Shown: positions 1-5,164 of the stretch, one piece after another
Numbering within the stretch: the first letter of the stretch is position 1
How the letters are laid out: each line of letters starts with the position of its first letter
Source of the DNA: Xanthobacteraceae bacterium
GTDB lineage: Bacteria; Pseudomonadota; Alphaproteobacteria; Rhizobiales; Xanthobacteraceae
Length of the DNA stretch: 5,338 nt
Direction of reading: 5' to 3'
Assembly (NCBI GenBank): GCA_030037185.1
Contig: JASHRR010000594.1
Span: forward strand, 1 to 5,338
Position numbers and translations under genes: made by a program
The notes under the pieces: generated by a model
The model's database searches: none
Told to the model about the DNA's origin: nothing
Seen by the model: only the letters and a program-made list of their open reading frames with translations

Positions 1-148
1 TCCACTGTGACAATTATCAGCTCGGTCACTGCGACTGGAGGGCCGTACCGTCAAGCGCGAGCCGTCGCCGATTGCCTCCTATGACCGGAACTCGGGCATT
101 CGCGCCTCATCGGCACAGGCGAATCCCCAATCAACCCGGCGCGGCACC
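1..148. other. Unassigned sequence upstream of the radA fragment
   Basis: This stretch lies directly before the recognisable end of radA but does not encode the RadA residues expected there. The radA reading frame read backwards meets a TGA at 8-10, and its translation lacks the conserved segment RadA proteins carry just before the G-H-D-V-Y-L-N motif (approximately RLSMVLAVLE in relatives). The other two forward frames stop at 82-84 and 165-167, and neither gives RadA-like sequence. The frame ending at 165-167 is open from the window edge, but I do not recognise its product. It may be an inserted or rearranged segment, or the end of an element lying to the left. Confidence 0.5.
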
Positions 149-487
149 GGCCACGACGTCTATCTGAATGTCGCCGGCGGATTGCGCATCCTCGAGCCGG
201 CCGCCGACCTTGCGGCCGCCGCGGCGCTGGTGTCCTCGCTTGCCAACGCGCCGCTGCCTTGCGAGGCGGTCTTTTTCGGAGAGATTTCGCTGTCTGGCAT
301 GGTGCGGCCGGTGGCGCAGGCCACCGCCCGGCTCAAGGAGGCCCAAAAGCTCGGCTTCATCCGCGCCTTCTTACCGGAAACGGCGCGCAACGAAGCGGGT
401 GATGCCGGCATGGCGCTGACGGCGGTCGGCCCGCTGACCGATATGGTCGGGCAGATCGCCCCCAGACTAAAGGCCGGCGCTTGCTGA
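149..487 (+). pseudogene. radA: radA 3' fragment (DNA repair protein RadA, C-terminal domain)
   Basis: RadA (Sms) is a RecA-like ATPase that helps process recombination intermediates by driving branch migration. Only its C-terminal, Lon-protease-like domain is present here: about 111 codons beginning G-H-D-V-Y-L-N-V-A-G-G. Family features follow: the A-A-D-L-A-A-A-A-A-L-V-S-S-L helix, F-G-E-I-S-L-S-G, R-P-V-A-Q and R-L-K-E-A-Q-K-L-G-F. The tail ends in K-A-G-A-C and a TGA stop. The zinc finger, Walker A/B and KNRFG motifs lie outside or are absent. In-frame sequence before base 149 is not RadA-like and has a stop at 8-10, so the gene appears broken rather than merely cut by the window. The remaining codons look undamaged, which suggests a recent break, or an intact copy joined differently elsewhere. 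A TTG at 182 could start a short peptide but has no family support as a start. Confidence 0.75.
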
Positions 488-588
488 GCCGGAGAAATCG
501 GGCAGTCTGCGCGCTTGAGACGAACTATTCCAAGCCTTTTGCGGGTTCAAAGCCGCCCCAAGCGTTGCGATCCCAGGGACGCACGCGC

Positions 589-619
589 AGGAGGCACTCG
601 GCCTGCCTCTTTGCTTTTT
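589..619 (+). terminator. Candidate Rho-independent terminator after radA
   Basis: GAGGCA (591-596) and TGCCTC (604-609) form a 6-bp perfect stem around a 7-base loop. It can be extended by a G-T and an A-T pair to about 8 bp. It is followed by TTT and then, after GC, five T residues (615-619). It lies about 100 bases after the radA stop, a reasonable place to end the upstream transcript. The interrupted T-run and modest stem keep confidence moderate. Confidence 0.45.
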
Positions 620-784
620 CGGCCGACGGGCTAGGTCCAAATGGTCAACATCACCAGCGCCCCAACGCTCCCCCCGGGGCACTGCCGGCATGGGCCGCTT
701 TTGACAACGCGCGATCCCGTGCAGATTGGCTGAAAAATAAGCGACTGCTGCTCCGCGACGTCTTCCCGAGCCCTTAAAAGGCGG

Positions 785-813
785 GTGACGAGGGTTCCGC
801 GGGCCGCTATACA
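785..813 (+). promoter_or_regulatory. Weak sigma-70-like promoter candidate for cvpA
   Basis: GTGACG (785-790) and TATACA (808-813) are separated by 17 bases and each match the housekeeping consensus at four of six positions. Transcription would begin around 820, giving a leader of about 40 bases before the cvpA ATG. It was chosen by eye only. An alternative -35, a perfect TTGACA at 701-706, has no recognisable -10 at normal spacing. Confidence 0.3.
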
Positions 814-858
814 CCTAAAGGCGGCCAACTCAACTGCTGCCGCAGCAAAGACCACCCG

Positions 859-1389
859 ATGTATCTCGATATCTTTCTCATTGTGGTGATGTTGATCTCC
901 GGAATGCTTGCGATGGTCCGCGGGCTCATCCGCGAGATCCTGTCGATCGCGGGATGGGGTGCGGCGGCGGGGGCGGCGTTTTTGGCTTATACCAAGCTGC
1001 TGCCCTACACGAAGAGCTATTTCAGCACCTGGAATGATTATGCAGTGGCCGGCGGAACGGTCGCGGTGGCCTTCATCGGTACTCTCATCATCGTGTCGGT
1101 CATCACGGTAAAAATCTCGGACAAGAGCCTCGATAGCCGCATCGGCGCGCTTGACCGCACCCTGGGCTTCCTGTTCGGGATGGCGAGGGGGCTTCTCATC
1201 GTGGTGGTGATGTTTGCGTTCTACGACTGGTTTCAGCCGAAATCGCAACCCGGATGGATCGCCAACGCTAAATCGCTTTTTGTGCTGAAGAACCTGCGTG
1301 ACGATATTATATCAATGTCGCCGGACATCGAAGCCTGGTACTCGCGTTACCGGAAGCAGAAGGATAGTGCCGGCGAGCCCCCGGCATGA
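859..1389 (+). CDS. cvpA: CvpA family inner-membrane protein
   Basis: This is a 176-residue CvpA-family (colicin V production) membrane protein. In E. coli cvpA is needed for colicin V production and lies upstream of purF; the biochemical role is unsettled, with links to envelope integrity and bile-salt tolerance. Four hydrophobic helices can be read at about residues 3-21, 27-45, 61-84 and 102-121. The family signature appears as M-V-R-G near residue 19, R-E-I-L-S-I near 25, and L-D-R-T-L-G-F-L-F-G-M-A-R-G at 98-111. The tail from ~125 is polar and probably cytoplasmic. The ATG at 859 is the first start codon after an in-frame TAA at 775, so the N-terminus is well constrained, although the Shine-Dalgarno is weak. 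purF follows on the same strand after a 229-base gap, the cvpA-purF order common in proteobacteria. The size is normal for the family and the gene looks intact. Confidence 0.9.
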   Translation: MYLDIFLIVVMLISGMLAMVRGLIREILSIAGWGAAAGAAFLAYTKLLPYTKSYFSTWNDYAVAGGTVAVAFIGTLIIVSVITVKISDKSLDSRIGALDRTLGFLFGMARGLLIVVVMFAFYDWFQPKSQPGWIANAKSLFVLKNLRDDIISMSPDIEAWYSRYRKQKDSAGEPPA

Positions 1390-1482
1390 GGGGGCGGCGG
1401 TAAGTAGCCTCGACACAACGGCCGAGGTCCGGGATAAGCCCGGCTGACGCAAATCCGCGAAACCGCAACGGGTCTGCTGCGC

Positions 1483-1544
1483 TGCAACACCCTATGGTTG
1501 CATGGAGAATGTTGCATTTTGGCGACGGAGCAACTTTCGTTGCA
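1483..1544 (+). repeat. GTTGCA/TGCAAC repeat cluster in the purF leader
   Basis: The hexamer GTTGCA occurs at 1497-1502, 1511-1516 and 1539-1544, and its reverse complement TGCAAC at 1483-1488. Start positions differ by 14, 14 and 28 bases. GCAAC at 1530-1534 adds a partial inverted copy. TGCAAC (1483) can pair with GTTGCA (1497) across an 8-base loop. GCAAC (1530) can pair with GTTGC (1539) across a TTTC loop, or instead with GTTGC (1511). The cluster could be protein-binding sites or a leader RNA with alternative hairpins. No T-run follows, so a classical attenuator is not evident. Confidence 0.5.
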
Positions 1545-1549
1545 CAGGA

Positions 1550-1569
1550 GCGTGACGATCGCGTGACGA
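1550..1569 (+). repeat. Tandem GCGTGACGA direct repeat upstream of purF
   Basis: GCGTGACGA is present at 1550-1558 and again at 1561-1569, an 11-base period close to one helical turn. It lies 50-69 bases before the preferred purF start, where an operator or activator site could sit. The transcription start is unknown, so the repeat could also fall inside the leader RNA. I recognise no regulator from it. Confidence 0.45.
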
Positions 1570-1605
1570 AACGACATTGAATCGGTTAAAAGACGGCGCA
1601 CCGAT

Positions 1606-1618
1606 GGAGGCGGAACCG
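1606..1618 (+). promoter_or_regulatory. Shine-Dalgarno deciding the purF start
   Basis: GGAGG at 1606-1610 sits 8 bases before the ATG at 1619, near-ideal spacing. Longer in-frame alternatives are the ATG at 1604, which overlaps this motif and has no site of its own, and a TTG at 1577, also without a good site. The ATG at 1619 is therefore preferred. Confidence 0.7.
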
Positions 1619-3148
1619 ATGATCGACCCTCAGCTGGCCGGCAGCCTCACCGATTGTGACCGCGCAGGCGACGATCTGCCTCAGGAACCCGGCGGCGATG
1701 ACCGGCAGTTCGGGCAGCAGGATGACCGGCTCCGCGAGGAGTGCGGCGTGTTTGGTATCTACGGTCATCCGGATGCCGCCGCGATCACGGCGCTCGGCCT
1801 GCATGCGCTCCAGCATCGCGGCCAAGAGGCCGCGGGAATCGTGACCTATGACGGCCGGCGCTTCCATTCCGAGCGCCGGCTTGGCCTGGTGGGCGACACG
1901 TTCTCCCGCCGCGAGGTGATCGATCGCCTGCCCGGCTCCATCGCGATCGGGCATGTGCGCTACTCGACGACCGGCGAAACCATCCTGCGCAATGTCCAAC
2001 CGCTGTTCTCCGAGCTCAATGCGGGCGGCTTCGCGGTCGGCCACAATGGCAACCTCACCAACGGGCTAACGCTGCGCCGCCAGCTGGTGCGCGACGGCGC
2101 GATCATGCAATCGACCACCGACACGGAAGTGATCCTGCATCTTCTGGCACGCTCCGGCCACAGGCGCTTCATCGACCGCTTTATCGACGCGCTGCGCCAG
2201 GTCGAGGGCGCCTATTCGCTGGCGGCGCTGACCAACAAGAAGCTGATCGGCGCCCGCGATCCGCTCGGTATCCGTCCGCTGGTGATCGGCGAACTGCGCG
2301 GCTGCCCGATCGTGACCTCAGAAACCTGCGCGCTCGATATCATCGGGGCGCGCTATGTGCGCGATGTCGAGAACGGCGAGGTGGTGGTCTTCTCCGAGGA
2401 GGGCGCGCAATCGCTGCGGCCGTTTCCGCCGATGCGGGCGCGTCCGTGCATTTTCGAATACATCTATTTCGCGCGGCCGGACTCGGTCGTTGGCGGCCGC
2501 AGCGTCTACCAGATCCGCCGCCGCATGGGCATGGAGCTTGCCGCCGAGGCGCCTGCCGCGGCCGAGGTGGTGGTGCCTGTGCCCGATTCGGGCGTACCGG
2601 CGGCGATCGGCTACGCCCAGGCTGCCGGCATTCCCTACGAGATGGGCATCATCCGCAACCACTATGTGGGCCGCACCTTCATCGAGCCGACCCAGTCGAT
2701 CCGCGAGCTCGGCGTGCGCCTCAAGCACAACGCGAACCGCTGGGTGGTGGCCGGCAAGCGCATCGTACTGATCGACGACAGTTTGGTGCGCGGCACGACG
2801 TCGGTGAAGATCGTGCGCATGATGCGCGAAGCCGGCGCGGCGGAGGTGCATTTCCGCATCGCTTCGCCGCCGATCACCCATCCGGATTTCTACGGCATCG
2901 ACACCCCCGAGCGCGACAAGCTGCTCGCCGCCAATCACACCATCGCCGAGATGTGCGAGATCATCGGCGCCGACTCGCTCGCCTTCCTGTCCGTCGGCGG
3001 CATCTACCGCGCCATGGGCGAGGAACGCCGCGACCAGCTGCGTCCGCAGTTCACCGACCACTGCTTCACTGGCGACTATCCGACCCCGCTGACCGACCGC
3101 GCCGACACCGCACCACGACAGCTGTCGCTCCTGGCGGAGGCGAGTTGA
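1619..3148 (+). CDS. purF: Amidophosphoribosyltransferase (glutamine PRPP amidotransferase)
   Basis: PurF makes 5-phosphoribosylamine from PRPP and glutamine, the committed step of de novo purine synthesis in the cytoplasm. The protein is 509 residues from the ATG at 1619. A 41-residue leader precedes Cys42 in R-E-E-C-G-V-F-G, expected to be the N-terminal-nucleophile cysteine exposed by propeptide removal. Glutaminase-site residues fit mature numbering: Arg73 (H-V-R-Y-S-T), an Asn in G-H-N-G-N-L and Asp127 (T-T-D-T-E). The phosphoribosyltransferase domain carries the PRPP loop V-L-I-D-D-S-L-V-R-G-T-T-S at residues 383-395, plus N-H-Y-V-G-R-T-F-I. The protein resembles the Bacillus subtilis type, but of that enzyme's four Fe-S ligands only two align with Cys (277 and 482); Cys382 is replaced by Asp423 (H-P-D-F-Y-G-I-D), so a cluster is unlikely. 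An SDR gene overlaps the stop codon. The leader contains repeats that may regulate expression. The gene appears full length and functional. Confidence 0.97.
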   Translation: MIDPQLAGSLTDCDRAGDDLPQEPGGDDRQFGQQDDRLREECGVFGIYGHPDAAAITALGLHALQHRGQEAAGIVTYDGRRFHSERRLGLVGDTFSRREVIDRLPGSIAIGHVRYSTTGETILRNVQPLFSELNAGGFAVGHNGNLTNGLTLRRQLVRDGAIMQSTTDTEVILHLLARSGHRRFIDRFIDALRQVEGAYSLAALTNKKLIGARDPLGIRPLVIGELRGCPIVTSETCALDIIGARYVRDVENGEVVVFSEEGAQSLRPFPPMRARPCIFEYIYFARPDSVVGGRSVYQIRRRMGMELAAEAPAAAEVVVPVPDSGVPAAIGYAQAAGIPYEMGIIRNHYVGRTFIEPTQSIRELGVRLKHNANRWVVAGKRIVLIDDSLVRGTTSVKIVRMMREAGAAEVHFRIASPPITHPDFYGIDTPERDKLLAANHTIAEMCEIIGADSLAFLSVGGIYRAMGEERRDQLRPQFTDHCFTGDYPTPLTDRADTAPRQLSLLAEAS

Positions 3149-3888
3149 GCGCGGGCGTTTTGTCCGGCCGCATCGCCCTCGTCACCGGCGCCTCGCGCGG
3201 CATCGGGGCCGCGACCGCGCGGGCGCTTGGCCAGGCCGGCGCGCATGTGGTGGCGGTGGCGCGCACTGTCGGCGGACTTGAGGAACTCGATGATGCGATC
3301 CGGGCGGCCAGGAACAGCGCCACGCTGGTTCCCCTCGATGTCACCGACTTCCAAGGGCTCGCCCGGCTCGCGGGCATGCTGAGCGAGCGCTACCGCCGCC
3401 TCGACATTCTGGTCGGCAATGCCGGCATTGTGGGTCCCTCCTCCCCGCTTGACCACATCCCCCTCAAGGACTGGGACGACGTGATTAAGGTCAACGTCAC
3501 CGCCAACTGGCAGCTGATCTGCGCCATGGACGCGCTGCTGCGGCGCTCCGACGCCGGCCGCGCAGTGTTTATAACGTCAGGGGCTGCGCACAAAATGGGC
3601 GCTTATCGCGGCCTCTATGCAACCTCGAAGGCTGCGCTCGAGGCGGTTGCGCGCACCTATGCGGCCGAGACCGAGCGGACGGCCGTGCGGGTGAATTTGT
3701 TCAATCCGGGCCCGACCCGCACCCGCATGCGCGCCCAGGTGATGCCGGGCGAGGACCCGACGACGCTGCCGGCGCCCGAGGAGGTGGCAGAAAAGATTGT
3801 CGAGCTGTGTTTGCCGGAATTTTGCGAGACGGGGCGGTGCTACGATTTTCCGACCCGCAAGCTGTTGTCGTTCCGCCGGCCGCAGTAG
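3145..3888 (+). CDS. SDR family NAD(P)-dependent oxidoreductase
   Basis: This 247-residue protein is a classical short-chain dehydrogenase/reductase. The Rossmann cofactor motif T-G-A-S-R-G-I-G is at residues 14-21, the D-V-T-D adenine-contact region at 65-68, and a G-N-A-G form of the N-N-A-G motif at 91-94. The catalytic tetrad reads Asn117, Ser145, Tyr158 and Lys162 (Y-A-T-S-K). Arg40 after the second strand suggests NADP(H) preference. The N-P-G-P segment at 187-190 is family-typical. The substrate cannot be told from sequence. The preferred start is TTG 3145, whose bases overlap the purF TGA (TTGA). GGAGG at 3136-3140 lies only 4 bases upstream, tight but usable. The next candidate, TTG 3160, is 19 bases from that motif. 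The overlap points to translational coupling with purF. As I recall, an SDR after purF is common in Bradyrhizobium relatives, but a purine-related role is unproven. Confidence 0.92.
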   Translation: MSAGVLSGRIALVTGASRGIGAATARALGQAGAHVVAVARTVGGLEELDDAIRAARNSATLVPLDVTDFQGLARLAGMLSERYRRLDILVGNAGIVGPSSPLDHIPLKDWDDVIKVNVTANWQLICAMDALLRRSDAGRAVFITSGAAHKMGAYRGLYATSKAALEAVARTYAAETERTAVRVNLFNPGPTRTRMRAQVMPGEDPTTLPAPEEVAEKIVELCLPEFCETGRCYDFPTRKLLSFRRPQ

Positions 3889-4342
3889 CCTCTACTCGGG
3901 GCCGTAGCGCGACAAGCGCAACGAGAGGCCGCGTCGGATCCGCGACAGCCTGTCTTTAGGCTCTGCTCGCTCCATCAGCCCACGCTCTATCTGTTCTCCA
4001 GAACAACCAGCGCCACGCCGGCAATAATCAGGCGGATCGTCAACAAACACCTGGCCGGCGAAGGCGAACCCGCAGAGGCGAGCACCATCCCTATAAGTCT
4101 AGTTCAACCCCGCGATCACGTCGTGTGGCATCGCGATAAATTTCACTCGGCTCGACGCGACGCGATCTTAAGGCGATCGCCGACCTGAAGTCTACCTTGT
4201 CAGCCGTTGGCTACGCGATCGCCCGCGCACCTCCGGGCAACGCACGAAGTGATGGCCGACGCTGCACCAACGCAACTGGCAGATCGCGGCGTTGTCGGTG
4301 CCGCGCGACCACGCATTGTCAAACGAGCAAGACTTTCGCCAA
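3889..4342. other. Gap between convergent transcription units
   Basis: These 454 bases separate the purF-SDR unit from the minus-strand pair and hold no convincing complete gene. A small hairpin, AGCCT (3947-3951) with AGGCT (3958-3962) around GTCTTT, lacks a following T-run. A short minus-strand frame with a hydrophobic end (3987-4088) may be gene debris. Two GCGATCGC palindromes occur at 4173-4180 and 4215-4222. Forward frames starting at 4197 and 4292 run antisense into the 96-residue gene and look like shadows. No strong terminator for either side was found. Confidence 0.55.
3987..4088 (-). pseudogene. Possible remnant of a small transporter gene
   Basis: A 33-codon minus-strand frame ends in a hydrophobic stretch, T-I-R-L-I-I-A-G-V-A-L-V-V-L, followed by E-N-R and a TAG stop. 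This resembles the last helix of drug/metabolite-transporter-superfamily proteins. In an overlapping frame just upstream one reads F-A-F-A-G-Q-V-F-V-D, reminiscent of another transporter segment, which would fit a gene decayed by deletion and frameshift. No start signal or longer homologous frame is visible, and chance is a real alternative. Confidence 0.2.
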
Positions 4343-4633
4343 TCAGTGCTTATTCTCAAGCATGACGACGACTTGCGTCGGCTCGGGTTCGTGGGGCGTC
4401 AGGCTGGTCAATTGCCCGTCGCTCCAGCTGGCAACATTCACCACCGTGCCGGCTGGCGCGCCCGCGCACGCCGTCTCGTTTGGCTCCACGACATTCAGCC
4501 CGTTGCCGTCGAGAAAGAAAGTGTGGTGGCCGAACAGTTCGTTCAATTGCGGAACCAGTGGATGATCATCGGAGATCACCTGAGCTTCGAACTGAGCGAG
4601 AGTTTGTTCCACCTGGGCGGAATTCAGTTTCAT
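4343..4633 (-). CDS. Conserved small protein of unknown function (96 aa)
   Basis: This gene encodes a 96-residue soluble protein of unknown function; it resembles hypothetical proteins I remember from Bradyrhizobium-type genomes, but I cannot name a domain. The N-terminal ~20 residues look helical (S-A-Q-V-E-Q-T-L-A-Q-F-E-A-Q). The middle carries L-N-E-L-F-G-H-H-T-F-F-L-D and G-L-N-V-V-E-P, then V-V-N-V-A-S-W-S-D and the acidic H-E-P-E-P-T near residues 81-86. There is no signal peptide or membrane helix. The start ATG (bases 4633-4631) has GGAG (4643-4640) at 6 bases; the longer frame up to 4666 lacks such support. It lies 52 bases downstream of the DUF4168 gene on the same strand, so the two are probably co-transcribed and may share stress control. 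Confidence 0.75.
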   Translation of the reverse strand: MKLNSAQVEQTLAQFEAQVISDDHPLVPQLNELFGHHTFFLDGNGLNVVEPNETACAGAPAGTVVNVASWSDGQLTSLTPHEPEPTQVVVMLENKH

Positions 4634-4685
4634 GACGTACTCCGTTCGCTTGCTGGTCGCACGCACAGCTGGTCATTCCTGCAAA

Positions 4686-5075
4686 CTATTCCCGTAACGG
4701 CTCTCTGTCCGCAGGCCCGATGCGCTCAAGAAGGTTGCCCCGAATTTCAGGATCGTCTCGCGCCATATCCAAAATCGAGGCGTACTCCTCGAGCGACAGA
4801 CCCTGGTCGGTCACGGCCTTGATAAATTCACCGTGGGCTTCCGCCACAATACGGTCCTTGTCGGCGGGCGCCTCGGCAATGCGTTGCCGGTAGTCCTTTT
4901 GGAGACTTGCGATGCGTTTGAGCGCCGCTGCCACTGCACTGAGCTTTTGATCCGACAAATTCGGCGTCGAAGGATCCAGCAGAGGTGATTGGGCCACAAC
5001 GTTGACCGCAGGGATGAAAAGACCACACCCCGCAGTCAGGATCGCGGCGGCAAGTGACCTTAGGAACAATCGCAT
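4686..5075 (-). CDS. DUF4168 domain-containing exported protein
   Basis: This is a 129-residue protein with an N-terminal export signal and a DUF4168-type domain; no biochemical function is established for the family. The signal region is R-L-F-L-R-S followed by a hydrophobic stretch (residues 8-24), with likely cleavage after V-V-A at residue 28, releasing a periplasmic protein. A Cys in L-T-A-G-C-G (residue 17) is a poor lipobox, since hydrophobic sequence continues past it. The domain, about residues 39-119, is mostly helical: N-L-S-D-Q-K-L, A-L-K-R-I-A-S-L-Q-K-D-Y, then A-V-T-D-Q-G-L-S-L-E-E-Y and a closing D-D-P-E-I-R helix. The ATG at 5075 is preferred because AGGAG (5085-5081) sits 5 bases upstream; a longer ATG at 5096 would put extra residues before the signal. 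The gene heads a probable two-gene unit and has an EcfG-like promoter about 60 bases upstream. Confidence 0.85.
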   Translation of the reverse strand: MRLFLRSLAAAILTAGCGLFIPAVNVVAQSPLLDPSTPNLSDQKLSAVAAALKRIASLQKDYRQRIAEAPADKDRIVAEAHGEFIKAVTDQGLSLEEYASILDMARDDPEIRGNLLERIGPADREPLRE

Positions 5076-5136
5076 CTTTTCTCCTGGCAGCTGCATCGCT
5101 CGTTTGCGACGGTTGATTCGAAACTAATCAGAGATA

Positions 5137-5161
5137 AACATCGGCTGGCCAAAGCAGTTCC
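5137..5161 (-). promoter_or_regulatory. Candidate EcfG-type (general stress response) promoter
   Basis: On the minus strand GGAAC (5161-5157) is followed after 16 bases by TGTT (5140-5137). The alphaproteobacterial EcfG consensus is GGAAC, 16-17 bases, then CGTT, so this differs at one position. The -10-like element ends 61 bases before the DUF4168 start codon, and the site lies just after the stop of the open frame at the right edge, the right place to drive the DUF4168 gene and the 96-residue gene behind it. The motif is short, so chance occurrence is possible. Confidence 0.45.
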
Positions 5162-5164
5162 GGT

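Larger units (their letters stand above)
488..858. other. Intergenic region between radA fragment and cvpA
   Basis: No convincing gene is present in these 371 bases. The longest forward open frame (TTG 481 to 777) is arginine-, proline- and serine-rich, shows no recognisable family and lacks a ribosome binding site. Minus-strand open frames here are antisense to radA or cvpA. The region holds a candidate terminator around 589-619, an isolated TTGACA at 701-706 without a good -10 partner, and a weak promoter-like pair just before cvpA. The cvpA frame has a TAA at 775-777. Confidence 0.6.

Noticed and set aside
701..729. TTGACA at 701-706 as a cvpA promoter
   Set aside because: A perfect -35 hexamer, but no plausible -10 at 16-18 bases, and it is about 150 bases from cvpA.
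481..777. 98-codon forward open frame starting TTG after radA
   Set aside because: Arginine/proline/serine-rich composition typical of non-coding frames in GC-rich DNA, no ribosome binding site, no recognisable family, and it contains the terminator-like hairpin.
631..1248. 205-codon minus-strand open frame across the cvpA region
   Set aside because: It lies antisense to the well-supported cvpA and is rich in Arg, His and Asp, as expected for a shadow frame.
1429..1443. CCGGG-ATAAG-CCCGG hairpin after cvpA as a terminator
   Set aside because: Only a 5-bp stem and no T-run follows, so termination is not supported.
1577..1618. Longer purF start at TTG 1577
   Set aside because: No Shine-Dalgarno at that site, whereas ATG 1619 has GGAGG at 8 bases. 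The extra residues lie in a variable leader and add no family feature.
2318..3061. 247-codon minus-strand open frame within purF
   Set aside because: Wholly antisense to purF, with a His/Ala/Arg-rich composition produced by the GC-rich codons of the real gene.
2446..3144. Long upstream extension of the SDR frame into purF
   Set aside because: The translation before residue L of TTG 3145 is Arg/His/Gly-rich shadow sequence of purF. SDR homology starts only at the S-G-R-I-A-L-V-T-G region.
4252..4365. Short forward frame with ATG at 4252
   Set aside because: Only 37 codons, no ribosome binding site or recognisable motif, and it overlaps the end of the minus-strand 96-residue gene.
4292..4822. 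176-codon forward open frame over the right-hand genes
   Set aside because: Runs antisense to the 96-residue gene and the end of the DUF4168 gene, both of which have good starts and ribosome binding sites.
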